Origin: Armatimonadota bacterium
GTDB taxonomy: Bacteria > Armatimonadota > UBA5829
Reading direction: 5' to 3'
Assembly: GCA_023474015.1 (NCBI GenBank)
Contig: JAMCYN010000165.1
Span: 1 to 64,000, forward strand
Length of the DNA: 64,000 nucleotides
Shown here: positions 10,510-19,477 of the stretch, in pieces
Numbering within the stretch: position 1 is the first letter of the stretch
How the letters are laid out: each line of letters starts with the position of its first letter
Program-made: the position numbers and the translations under genes
Notes under the pieces: generated by a model
The model's input: the letters and a program-made list of their open reading frames with translations, nothing else
Databases searched by the model: none
What the model was told of the DNA's origin: nothing

Positions 10510-11217
10510 CTAGTCGTGCGCCCTGGCGGCAAGGCCAATCATGAGCAGCTTGCTCACGCGGCTGGCTACCTTGGCCCACTTCGCGTCCGGGTGATTGTAA
10601 CGGTAGGTGTCCAGGACCGTCGGCACCAGGATCATCGCTCCCACCCATCGCTCGTTCCAGCCCAGGGCATCCGCCATTCCTTTCGTGTCGCGCTCGTTGG
10701 GGCCGGTTCCGGCAAAGGCGGTGGCGGCGTAACCCATCGTCAGCCAGAAGTTGAATGTGACCAGGCCCTTAAGAAACGGTTTGTCTTCTTCGCGCAGGTT
10801 GGGGTGTTCGTCAAGCACCCATTCGTTGATCATATGCTGTGCGTTGAAGCCCGCCGAAGCCGTGATGTAGTGTTCGTGCCGGTTCAGGGGCCGCCCCGGT
10901 TCGATAGTAAAAAAAGGGATCGGGCCGTAGTGAACGGGTTTCGTGCCGGGGTCGGTGTCCTGGGCGAAATTGGTGTTGAGATGGCCGCACTCATGCCCCA
11001 GCAACGCAACGAATGCGCCCTCGAAAAACTTCGTGGGACTACCCGCCCACAGACCCTGTCGGGGAGACACGGCAACGGGCGTCTCATCTACCTGAGCCGC
11101 GATTAACCTGTCACTCCCCGTGAGCGAGACTTCGCCCTTGTCTTCGGCAAGACACGGGCTGAACAAAAATCGGGCCACCGCAAGCGTGACGGCCATAACA
11201 ACAACTGCTGACTTCAT
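10510..11217 (-). CDS. Secreted or membrane HExxH-motif protein of unknown family
   Basis: A 235-residue protein with an N-terminal hydrophobic signal (MKSAVVVMAVTLAVARFLF, then cleavage near CLA). It has a zinc-protease-like HECGH at about residues 75-79 followed by N-T-N, and hydrophobic stretches further on (FNFWLTMGYAATAFAG and WVGAMILVPTVLD). The HExxH pattern could make it a metallopeptidase, but no third ligand is obvious and I recognise no family. The start ATG 11217 (or TTG 11220) follows GGAGAATAGG. It stands alone between the enolase terminator region and the regulator promoter. Confidence 0.65.
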   Translation of the reverse strand: MKSAVVVMAVTLAVARFLFSPCLAEDKGEVSLTGSDRLIAAQVDETPVAVSPRQGLWAGSPTKFFEGAFVALLGHECGHLNTNFAQDTDPGTKPVHYGPIPFFTIEPGRPLNRHEHYITASAGFNAQHMINEWVLDEHPNLREEDKPFLKGLVTFNFWLTMGYAATAFAGTGPNERDTKGMADALGWNERWVGAMILVPTVLDTYRYNHPDAKWAKVASRVSKLLMIGLAARAHD

Positions 11218-11250
11218 CAATGGGCCTATTCTCCGTGGCTCATACCCGTA

Positions 11251-11293
11251 ACGCTGAAGGAGATGAATGAAGCGAACTCGGGGACTTCAGCGT
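11251..11293. terminator. Inverted repeat downstream of eno
   Basis: ACGCTGAAG (11251-11259) and CTTCAGCGT (11285-11293) are perfectly complementary around a 25-base loop. The sequence lies just after enolase on the minus strand and before the next minus-strand gene. A further copy of the TTCAGCG word is at 11313. No T-run, so the terminator role is uncertain. Confidence 0.45.
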
Positions 11294-11332
11294 CTCACTC
11301 CATTTCATCCCTTCAGCGGTTCTGGAGGCGTA

Positions 11333-12631
<1,299 letters not shown>

Positions 12632-12692
12632 TCACCTCGTATTGCGTCATTATTAACATGTAAGTCTCCGGCTGCCCGCCAAAAACCGTGTA

Positions 12693-12701
12693 ATTATAGC
12701 A
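12693..12701 (-). promoter_or_regulatory. Extended -10 promoter for eno
   Basis: Reverse-strand TGC-TATAAT, a perfect -10 with the extended TGn element about 70 bases before the start. No good -35 is seen. Confidence 0.65.
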
Positions 12702-12817
12702 CGGGGAGTAACATACAGGGAATACTACCCGTTTGCGCAAGTTTAGGTTACGGAACTGAAACAAAGGACGTATAGTCTAACTGACCAGTAGAGTTTCTTT
12801 GAAGGGAGAGTACTGAC

Positions 12818-13780
12818 TTGGGACTCAAAACGCTGCTTGTAATAACTATCACCACCGCGAGGATCATTTTTCCCAACGTGCCTATGACGACAGACGCCTC
12901 CTCCGCGCCGAACTCGAGCATGGCCTCGAAGTCGGTTACCATTAGCCTGTCGAGCGACAAGAAGACCGCCGAGATCCCGTCGGCGCAGGTCGCGGTACCC
13001 GAGGGGCTTGGGATGGAAGGCCCCGTGAAGCTCAAGGTCGAGTTCGCTGAGCCGAAGAAGACCGACGAGCCCGCGAAGGATAAATCCGCCGACTCCGCCA
13101 AGTATGCGTCGATTACCTACTGGGGATCGACGGAGACGGTCCCGCCGGGGCAGCCCAAAGTTGTTACGAGCGCATCCGATAGCTCGGCCACAACCGAACC
13201 CGAGCCGGCGTCATACGCCTACTGGCCGATCGGCTATCGCGGCGAGAAAACGCCGAAGCAGGATGCAAAGGCCACCGGGACTTACACCCTCACCACCAAC
13301 TACACGGGCGGCGCGTCCGTTACCGTCGATCCGGAACAGGAGTATATGGCCCCCATCAACGTGCTCTCTCCGGTCGGATCATCAGACCTGAGCAAGCCGA
13401 TCAAGGTCCAGTGGGAGAAAGTTCCGAAGGCGCTCGGTTACTTTGTTGCCGCTTACGGCGGCAATGATAAGGGGTCGATCACATGGACTTCCAGCGCCGA
13501 GCCGAACGCGGCGGACGGCCTCGAGGAAAAGGCGGTTTGCAAGAAAGACCTGGATGGCTATATCGAGCGGAAGGTCCTGCTTGGTCCCGATGTCACGACC
13601 ATCACCATCCCAGCGGGCATCTTCAAGACTTCGAACAGCGTGATTATCACAATCACCGCCTTCGGGCCGGACAAGATTCAATCCGGCGATATCGAGAGCC
13701 AGGTGATCGTGCGCTCCACATTGAGCCTGCCCCTGCACACGGGGGTTGCCTCGTCGTCGCACGCCGGGGACAAGCAATGA
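12818..13780 (+). CDS. Hypothetical, probably exported, Thr/Ser/Pro-rich protein
   Basis: 320 residues from TTG 12818, preceded by GGGAGAG; a TATAGT -10 lies at 12771-12776. The first 20 residues are hydrophobic (LLVITITTARIIF), a possible signal. The middle is low-complexity and rich in Thr, Ser, Pro and Lys, followed by a fibronectin-like stretch (LSPVGSSDLSKPIKVQWEKV, then ALGYFVAAYGG) that may be a beta-sandwich. The C-terminus returns to low complexity. No enzymatic motif and no recognised family. It is separated by about 90 bases from the S66 peptidase gene, so co-transcription is possible but not shown. Confidence 0.6.
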   Translation: MGLKTLLVITITTARIIFPNVPMTTDASSAPNSSMASKSVTISLSSDKKTAEIPSAQVAVPEGLGMEGPVKLKVEFAEPKKTDEPAKDKSADSAKYASITYWGSTETVPPGQPKVVTSASDSSATTEPEPASYAYWPIGYRGEKTPKQDAKATGTYTLTTNYTGGASVTVDPEQEYMAPINVLSPVGSSDLSKPIKVQWEKVPKALGYFVAAYGGNDKGSITWTSSAEPNAADGLEEKAVCKKDLDGYIERKVLLGPDVTTITIPAGIFKTSNSVIITITAFGPDKIQSGDIESQVIVRSTLSLPLHTGVASSSHAGDKQ

Positions 13781-13871
13781 ATCGCATCCGCAATCTTGAC
13801 ATGCGCGGCAGGAATCTTGGTACCTAACAAAGTATATTGAACTTAATAACGCCCGACGGAGGAAAAACATT

Positions 13872-14924
13872 GTGTCATCTCCGGATTTGCGGTTCAAGCA
13901 ACTCACCAAGCTGAAACCGGGCGACAAAGTAGCGATACTGTCGCCGTCCTTTGCCGCTCCCGGTCGCTGGCCGCATATCTACGAGCTGGGATTGAGCCGC
14001 TTGCGTGAACGGTTCGGACTGGAGCCAGTTGCATACCCGGCTACTGCCAAACTTGGTGCTTCCAAGCAGGAGCGTTCGGCTGACCTTATTTCGGCGTTCG
14101 AGAACCCCGATATCAAGGCTGTCATTAGCTCTCTTGGTGGCGATGACCAAGTGACATATGTCAAAGACCTACCAGATGAACCGTTTCAGGATAATCCCAA
14201 ACCGTACTTTGGTTACAGCGACAACACTCATTTCATGAACCATCTCTGGCTAAATGGGATACCTTCATTCTATGGGGGTGCCTTGTTCACTCAGTTTGCC
14301 CAGACCCCGGATATAGACCCGATGACCGAGCATTACCTTCGCCTTGCCTTGTTTGAGGAAGGTGAAGTAGAACTGACTACTAGCGAGCGATTCAATGATG
14401 TGGGAATTAGTTGGGATGCCCCGGACAACTTCACGCAAGAGAAGTCATTCGAGGCTAATCTGGGCTGGCAATGGGACATGGCTGCGGATAGCCAGGGAAT
14501 CACCTGGGGCGGCTGCCTTGAATCCATCGACGAAATCCTGCGCCACGGCGTAAGGTTGCCAAAGCCTGAACAGTTCGAGGGCGCAGTGCTGATAACAGAG
14601 ACATCGGAAGAAATGCCAGACCACGAATATGTGCGTCGGGTATACCGTGCGCTAGGAGAGCGTGGCGTGCTAGCCTGTATTAGAGCAGTGCTGGTTGGCC
14701 GCCCGAAGGCATGGGAGTTCCATAAACAGCGTTCGGTTGAGGAAAAGCTGGAATATCGTAAGTGTCAACAGGAAACAATCCTGGCGACAGTCCGTCAGTA
14801 TAACCCCGACGTAACGGTGGTGCAAAATCTGGACTTTGGTCACACCAATCCTCAGATTTGTTTACCCTACGGTTCGCAAGCAAAAATCGACGGGACTAAG
14901 AGGAAGATTTCCGTCACGTTCTGA
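13872..14924 (+). CDS. S66-family peptidase (LD-carboxypeptidase / MccF-like)
   Basis: A 350-residue serine peptidase of the LD-carboxypeptidase A/MccF group. The family N-terminus KLKPGDKVAILSPSFAAPG, the nucleophile elbow GYSDNTHFM with the catalytic serine, ITWGGCLESIDEIL, and the catalytic histidine in LDFGHTNPQ are visible, giving a complete Ser-Glu-His set. The insert length fits MccF-type enzymes rather than the shorter LdcA. MccF homologues cleave the aminoacyl-nucleotide warhead of microcin C; LdcA trims murein tetrapeptides. Which applies here cannot be told. The start is GTG 13872 behind GGAGGAAAAACATT. The protein is cytoplasmic, with no signal peptide. Confidence 0.9.
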   Translation: MSSPDLRFKQLTKLKPGDKVAILSPSFAAPGRWPHIYELGLSRLRERFGLEPVAYPATAKLGASKQERSADLISAFENPDIKAVISSLGGDDQVTYVKDLPDEPFQDNPKPYFGYSDNTHFMNHLWLNGIPSFYGGALFTQFAQTPDIDPMTEHYLRLALFEEGEVELTTSERFNDVGISWDAPDNFTQEKSFEANLGWQWDMAADSQGITWGGCLESIDEILRHGVRLPKPEQFEGAVLITETSEEMPDHEYVRRVYRALGERGVLACIRAVLVGRPKAWEFHKQRSVEEKLEYRKCQQETILATVRQYNPDVTVVQNLDFGHTNPQICLPYGSQAKIDGTKRKISVTF

Positions 14925-14983
14925 AATCGTCCCACCTGGGGTCGGTTTCAATGCTTCGGCACGAGCTCCCGCAGCCGCCGGGC

Positions 14984-15059
14984 ATGCTTCGGGCAAAATG
15001 CCTCCCGAAGCATATCTATCCACGAAGGGCAAGCGTCGGAGTAAACTGCTTCCCGACGC
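14984..15059. terminator. Two tandem hairpins between convergent genes
   Basis: Hairpin 1: ATGCTTCGGG (14984-14993) with CCCGAAGCAT (15004-15013), a perfect 10-pair stem. Hairpin 2: GCGTCGG (15033-15039) with CCGACGC (15053-15059). They lie between the S66 peptidase (+) and the LarA-like gene (-) and could end both transcripts, although neither has a T-run. Confidence 0.55.
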
Positions 15060-15082
15060 ATCTGTACGCAGGGGCGTTCGCA

Positions 15083-16360
15083 CTAGAGCCTTTCATGATT
15101 CCCCACTACCGGCAGCGCCTCTCCTCCGTGCCTCAGGACCGCAACCGTCGCGCTCCGTCCCGCGATCTCGAACGCCTTCTCCAGTGCCTCCTGAGGGGTT
15201 TCGACGGATATGAAGCCGAGGCGCTCCTGGTCGGGGCGCGGGATGCCGTTTCTGACCATTATCCCGGTCGCTTTGTCTTTGATCAGCCGGCCGACCCGAA
15301 GGCAGTGCGACGCGACCGAGAGGTTCGTGAGCTGTCCGGATTCGATCTCGCAGAGGGTCTGCTGCTCGGAGGTGTAGCCGTGTTCGAGGATTAGCGGATG
15401 CGCGCGGGATACACCCTCCACACAGGGCGAAACCAGGATTACCACGCCGCCTTTCTTCACCATCAGGTCCGCCGCATAAAGAGCTTTCGCCGCCTGCCAC
15501 AGCTCGATGTCCTTAGGGTACGAGTCTGTGATCACAATGTCGGCTTGCTCGGGCACATTCACTCCGAAGACATCGCGCGCTAGTTCGCAGCCCTTCAGGT
15601 GCGCCTTCACCATATCCCCCGCCACCATGCCGATCAGCGCGCCTTCCGGGTCGCAAATCGCATTAATGATGAAATCCAGGCCGGCCATCCTCGCGCAGGC
15701 GTTCATTTCCTCCCGCACGGGATTGACCGCGAAGCCGAGCATCTTCTCGCCATCCTCAAGGCCGCCGATCCAGTGCGTATGGGCGGTCGCTTCCGCGCCG
15801 CAGACCCCAGGCAGTATTATCTTCGCCCCACCGGAGAACCCGGCGATCCGATGGGGAGCGATCTGCCCCAGGCCGATCACCAAATCCGCTTCGACCACGG
15901 CCTTATTGACCTGGAAATGCGTGCCGCGCGGCGTAGTGCCCAGATCGATTAGCTGGTCCGGGTTCTTGTAGAGGTGGTTGATGATCTCGAACCGCGAGCA
16001 GATGTCCGCGCCGAATCTGTGTAGCATCTCCTCTTCGGTCATCGGCCTGTGTGTGCCGAGCGCGACCAGTATTCTTATCGTCTCCACCCCGGCTGCGATG
16101 AGATGCCGCTCGATGATAGGGATGATCACGTGCACGGGGGTCTGGCGGGTGTAGTCGTCCGATATGATAAGCGCGGTCTTCTTGCCCCCCGCAAGTTCGG
16201 CAATTGAAGCAGAGCCAATGGGATTGTCTATGGCCTCATTGACGCATGCGATCACATCCGGCACGGGTTCGAGCCGTGCGGGCTCATAGACCCCGAGCAG
16301 GTTCGCGTCGGGGATGTTGACGGGCGGAAACTGGTCGCCGTAGGGGAATGAGATGATCAT
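15083..16360 (-). CDS. LarA-family nickel-pincer cofactor enzyme (lactate racemase superfamily)
   Basis: 425 residues of the LarA/DUF2088 family, which use a covalently bound nickel-pincer nucleotide to racemise or epimerise 2-hydroxyacids. Compared with the Lactobacillus plantarum enzyme (His108, His174, Lys184, His200), the equivalents are all present at a constant offset of four: His104 (GTHRPM), His170 (APHRIAG), Lys180 (SGGAKIILPG) and His196 (HTHW). The entry motif ISDDYTRQTP is also present. The start codon follows the GH123-like stop by only 3 bases, so the two are co-translated. LarA homologues act on varied hydroxyacids, including sugar acids. No larB, larC or larE cofactor genes are in the window. 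Confidence 0.9.
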   Translation of the reverse strand: MIISFPYGDQFPPVNIPDANLLGVYEPARLEPVPDVIACVNEAIDNPIGSASIAELAGGKKTALIISDDYTRQTPVHVIIPIIERHLIAAGVETIRILVALGTHRPMTEEEMLHRFGADICSRFEIINHLYKNPDQLIDLGTTPRGTHFQVNKAVVEADLVIGLGQIAPHRIAGFSGGAKIILPGVCGAEATAHTHWIGGLEDGEKMLGFAVNPVREEMNACARMAGLDFIINAICDPEGALIGMVAGDMVKAHLKGCELARDVFGVNVPEQADIVITDSYPKDIELWQAAKALYAADLMVKKGGVVILVSPCVEGVSRAHPLILEHGYTSEQQTLCEIESGQLTNLSVASHCLRVGRLIKDKATGIMVRNGIPRPDQERLGFISVETPQEALEKAFEIAGRSATVAVLRHGGEALPVVGNHERL

Positions 16361-16363
16361 TGC

Positions 16364-17983
16364 TCAGCTGCCCATCTGATGTTCCGCGATCGGTATAAGG
16401 AGCCTGCGGGCGATCTCGATATCGCCCGTAGACTTCGTCCGCCCGTCAACGTTCCTGCAGGCGAGGGTGATGGCCTGTTCGTAGTCCACCATCTCCTCCC
16501 CGGACCGTATATTGGCCGAGGCGATCATCGCAAGCTCGTAATCCTGTATGCCCTCTCGGAGCTGCTCCCAGCGCAGGCTCGATACTGGCCCGTTCAGGTC
16601 GGGATATATGAGGCCGCCGGTGGGCATACATGCAGATTCATTGTACGATCGCCCCGTGAACCCGTCGAACCCGCCCTGCACCGCCAGGAACGGGAGCATG
16701 CGCGCCTCAACAAGTGGCGAATGGACGAACAGATTCGGGTGCTCCGGCTCGCGGCAGACGTGGAACGTGGTCGTAGTCTTATCCGGGCACGACTTGGAGA
16801 CAGCGCATACGTTGTCGGGGTCCAGCAACTGCACCACGCCTATAGCGGAGCGCTCCGGCGGCGCGGGCTCGCCGATGCCACGGTCCTCGAACGGTATGAA
16901 CAGGCTCAGGTCATCGACTTTCTCATACGCGCCGTGGTCGGTCGTCGCCACAAGCGATACCTTGAACTCGGGCGCGTACTCGGATAAGAACGCGTGCAAT
17001 CGCTCCATCACATCGTCCGGCTTCTCATCGAAAGCAATAAAGGTCTTATCCAGCCAGCCCTTCCGCACCAGGTGGCCCTTGAACTCCTTAAAGAACGACC
17101 CCCACGCCTTCACATACTCCGGGTCCCCGACGGTCATCTCGATCCGCCGGTCTTGGCCCGTCTCGACGTCCAGGTACGCGATTGTGCTCTTGTCCGAATC
17201 GCCGGGCTGGACTATCGAGTGGCAGTGGATCGCCCGGTCGATGCCAAGCTCCTGATGCAGCTCGACGAACCTGTCGAACACGGAGAAATCGAACTCGTAG
17301 TTGTCGCCGTCTTTTTTCCAGATGATCGCGCTGGAATAAGGGGCAAGTGCGTGGCAGGAGTCGTAACTTATCGGCACGACCACAGCCTTCTGCCCATGAG
17401 CCGCCAGGTCCTCGATGTAGGGCCGGAGAAAACGGAAATGCTCCTCCGACCATACCGCGGCCCCGTGCAGGCTCGCAACTTTCGATGGGTTCAACCATAC
17501 GTTGAGGAAGAAGCTCCAGTCGTGAGGGCCCGGCAGGTCGACCGCGGCGACCTCGATCTCCATACTGTTCCGCGCCACCTCGACTCCGCCGACTATCAGC
17601 CGCACCTCGCCCCTATACGTTCCGGGCCTGACGCCTTTCGGCACGCGGACCGTAATATACAACGCGGCGGATTTGTCTATATGAAATTCGTCCACTTCAT
17701 ACAGCGGATCGCATACCATTCCGTGCTCGGTGGTCGGGACAGCGCCCACGAATCGCGCGGAGATCGCCTCCGATGTGATGACGCCGCCCGGGCAGGTAAG
17801 GTCGCTGAATACCAGGCGGGCGGCCCTGACAGGCGTGTCCGAGGTGACGAGCGCGGACATCGACGCCACCGCGTTTCCGCATGTAATTGCCTTCAGGGCA
17901 ACGTCAGGCACGGCAGGCGGATTCTCGTAAGGTAGCGGAGGTCTCATGAGCGGCTGCCAGGCCGATATGGCGCATTGGGGCAT
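16364..17983 (-). CDS. GH123-like / DUF4091 protein
   Basis: A 539-residue protein with the DUF4091/glycoside hydrolase 123 architecture: an N-terminal beta-sandwich (about 30-150, ending YRGEVRLIVGGVEV) and a TIM-barrel-like catalytic domain. The Asp-Glu pair of GH123 is present as D319-E320 in TFIAFDEKPDD. The C-terminal signature GGLIYPDLNGPVSSLRWEQL, then REGIQDYELAMI, is the DUF4091 hallmark. Characterised GH123 members are retaining beta-N-acetylgalactosaminidases, but DUF4091 is broad. There is no signal peptide at the chosen ATG 17983, which is preceded by GAGGATATCC, so it appears cytoplasmic. It has its own promoter and leads a two-gene operon with the LarA-like protein. Confidence 0.85.
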   Translation of the reverse strand: MPQCAISAWQPLMRPPLPYENPPAVPDVALKAITCGNAVASMSALVTSDTPVRAARLVFSDLTCPGGVITSEAISARFVGAVPTTEHGMVCDPLYEVDEFHIDKSAALYITVRVPKGVRPGTYRGEVRLIVGGVEVARNSMEIEVAAVDLPGPHDWSFFLNVWLNPSKVASLHGAAVWSEEHFRFLRPYIEDLAAHGQKAVVVPISYDSCHALAPYSSAIIWKKDGDNYEFDFSVFDRFVELHQELGIDRAIHCHSIVQPGDSDKSTIAYLDVETGQDRRIEMTVGDPEYVKAWGSFFKEFKGHLVRKGWLDKTFIAFDEKPDDVMERLHAFLSEYAPEFKVSLVATTDHGAYEKVDDLSLFIPFEDRGIGEPAPPERSAIGVVQLLDPDNVCAVSKSCPDKTTTTFHVCREPEHPNLFVHSPLVEARMLPFLAVQGGFDGFTGRSYNESACMPTGGLIYPDLNGPVSSLRWEQLREGIQDYELAMIASANIRSGEEMVDYEQAITLACRNVDGRTKSTGDIEIARRLLIPIAEHQMGS

Positions 17984-18020
17984 GGATATCCTCTTTCAAT
18001 CTCACATTTTATACAGTCGT

Positions 18021-18049
18021 ATTCTGACCGATGTGACGCCGGTTGTCAA
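18021..18049 (-). promoter_or_regulatory. Promoter of the GH123-like/LarA operon
   Basis: Reverse-strand TTGACA (18049-18044), 17-base spacer, CAGAAT (18026-18021), 38 bases before the start codon. The rest of the 17984-18353 gap holds the two hairpins listed separately and no convincing gene. A 31-codon ORF at about 18201 (+) has its purine-rich stretch too far upstream to be believed. Confidence 0.7.
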
Positions 18050-18102
18050 TGGTGGAGGCGAGCATAGGCTGGAACAAGTTCTCTGGGCTCAGCCCTTGAG
18101 AC

Positions 18103-18137
18103 AAAAAAATACCCGCCCGGCCATTTCGACCGGTGGG
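18103..18137 (-). terminator. Intrinsic terminator with T7 run, downstream of hsp20
   Basis: On the reverse strand CCCaCCGG (18137-18130) pairs with CCGGgCGGG (ending 18112) and is followed by TATTTTTTT (18111-18103). It ends the long 3' region of the Hsp20 transcript just before the GH123-like promoter. Confidence 0.75.
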
Positions 18138-18290
18138 CCCGCCGTCTCCGGCGGCAATGCATCTATCACAACACTCGAAAGGAGAAGAAAGAAGAAAGAT
18201 GTTCTTCGATGGGAACCGTCAACATATGCGTCTTCCGGCTACCCGTTTGTTTATTCCCATCTCACGGCCCACTGCAAACCATAATATCAA

Positions 18291-18325
18291 AGCGAGCGAA
18301 ACGCGTTGAGCGCTCCGCTCGCCTT
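18291..18325 (-). terminator. Hairpin directly after hsp20
   Basis: GCGAGCG and CGCTCGC form a 7-pair stem around a 17-base loop. On the minus strand it is followed by TTTGATATT. Either a first, weaker terminator or a 3'-end stabilising structure. Confidence 0.5.
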
Positions 18326-18353
18326 GTTTTGCCCTAGCTCGCTATTGGGACCA

Positions 18354-18848
18354 TTAACCTTCTACTTTGACATCCACCTTGTGTGCCTCGGTCACCTCCG
18401 CCTTCGGCATCAAGACTTCGAGGACACCGTTCTTGTAGGTCGCCTTCACCTCGTCCGGTCTCACCTCGACCGGCAGCGCATAGGAGATCGTGAATGAGCC
18501 GTAGCTCTGCTGGCGGATATGATACTTCTCGCCGGGTTTCTCCTCTGACGACTTGCGCTCACCGGTGACAGTGATTGTGTCCTTCGTAACGTCGATGTTG
18601 AAATCGTCCTTGTTCAGCCCCGGCAGGTTGGCTGAGAGGACAAGCTCCTTGTCCGTCTCTTTCAGATCGACTTCAGGAATCACGTCTAACCTGAGCTCCG
18701 TGGGCCACCATCTGGGCTGCCTGAGCATCGGTAGCGGTGAGATGAAGAAGTCGCGGAACATCCTTTCCATATCTCTGAACGTATTCCACGGCTCGTAGCG
18801 CTCCAACTCAGGCCTTTCTGCCTTAGCAAGACTCTTCTCGCGTGCCAT
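18354..18848 (-). CDS. Hsp20/alpha-crystallin small heat-shock protein
   Basis: A 164-residue cytoplasmic holdase that binds unfolding proteins and passes them to ClpB/DnaK. The alpha-crystallin domain spans about residues 52-150 (PEVDLKETDKELVLSANLPG, ITVTGERKSS and the closing GVLEVLMPK, matching the usual G-x-L motif). The N-terminal arm has WNTFRDMERMFRDFF, a standard amphipathic segment. ATG 18848 follows GAGAGGTGACATGCC. The C-terminal I-x-I tail is replaced by VDVKVEG. Followed by two hairpins on its strand. Confidence 0.96.
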   Translation of the reverse strand: MAREKSLAKAERPELERYEPWNTFRDMERMFRDFFISPLPMLRQPRWWPTELRLDVIPEVDLKETDKELVLSANLPGLNKDDFNIDVTKDTITVTGERKSSEEKPGEKYHIRQQSYGSFTISYALPVEVRPDEVKATYKNGVLEVLMPKAEVTEAHKVDVKVEG

Positions 18849-18973
18849 GGCATGTCACCTCTCTTGATAAGATTGCTCTTGCGAATGCCTCTATTCAATT
18901 TATACCCTACATGGCAGCGCACCAAACACATAACCTTATAGATATCCTGCATTATGACTTGATAACAATGGAC

Positions 18974-19429
18974 TCAATCATTTCCCGCCACTAGCGGCAC
19001 ACTCCCACGATAGACGTATATGAAGATCAGGGCAAGGATGATGTTAATAGCCTGAGCGGTGAAACACAACGGACACAGGGCCCGCATCCGAAATATCAGA
19101 GCCCACGCCAGCACTATGCTGAACGCGGCGACCACTATCGACGATCCGATCAGCAGCGGCAGCATGGGCCACTCATGGAATGCCATACGCACAATGGAAG
19201 CCGCGAATATCATTAGGTAGAATATCATCCCGAAGATGCTGTTAGGCACTCCGAACGCCTCCGCCCACGGGGTAGACGCAATCGCGCTGCATTCCCCGAC
19301 CTCGATCCGGCATACTGTCGATACAAGCGGCGACCCGATGCCAAAATATCCATAATGGACGAGCGTGAAATAGAGGCTGTCCAGAAAACCGACTATCGAA
19401 AGTACAAGCGTCACAATCGCGAGTACCAT
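18974..19429 (-). CDS. Vitamin K epoxide reductase (VKOR) family membrane protein
   Basis: A 151-residue four-helix membrane protein that reoxidises periplasmic disulfide-forming proteins by passing electrons to quinone. The conserved elements are the loop cysteines Cys40 and Cys47, the Ser52 region (STPWAEAFGVPNSIFG) and the active-site CPLC at 119-122 in the last helical hairpin. There is no fused thioredoxin domain, unlike many bacterial VKORs, so a separate DsbA-like partner would be needed; none is nearby. The gene is on the same strand as and 48 bases downstream of mntH, so they may share a transcript. Disulfide management may matter for exported cytochromes, but this is inference. Confidence 0.93.
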   Translation of the reverse strand: MVLAIVTLVLSIVGFLDSLYFTLVHYGYFGIGSPLVSTVCRIEVGECSAIASTPWAEAFGVPNSIFGMIFYLMIFAASIVRMAFHEWPMLPLLIGSSIVVAAFSIVLAWALIFRMRALCPLCFTAQAINIILALIFIYVYRGSVPLVAGND

Positions 19430-19477
19430 TTTCTATCACCCATCTATGTATTACCCGGAATAGACTGCGTGGTCTAC

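Noticed and set aside
18201..18296. 31-codon ORF (starts MFFDGNRQHMRLP) between hsp20 and the GH123-like gene
   Set aside because: The purine tract AAAGGAGAAG lies too far from the ATG for a ribosome-binding site, and nothing else supports translation.
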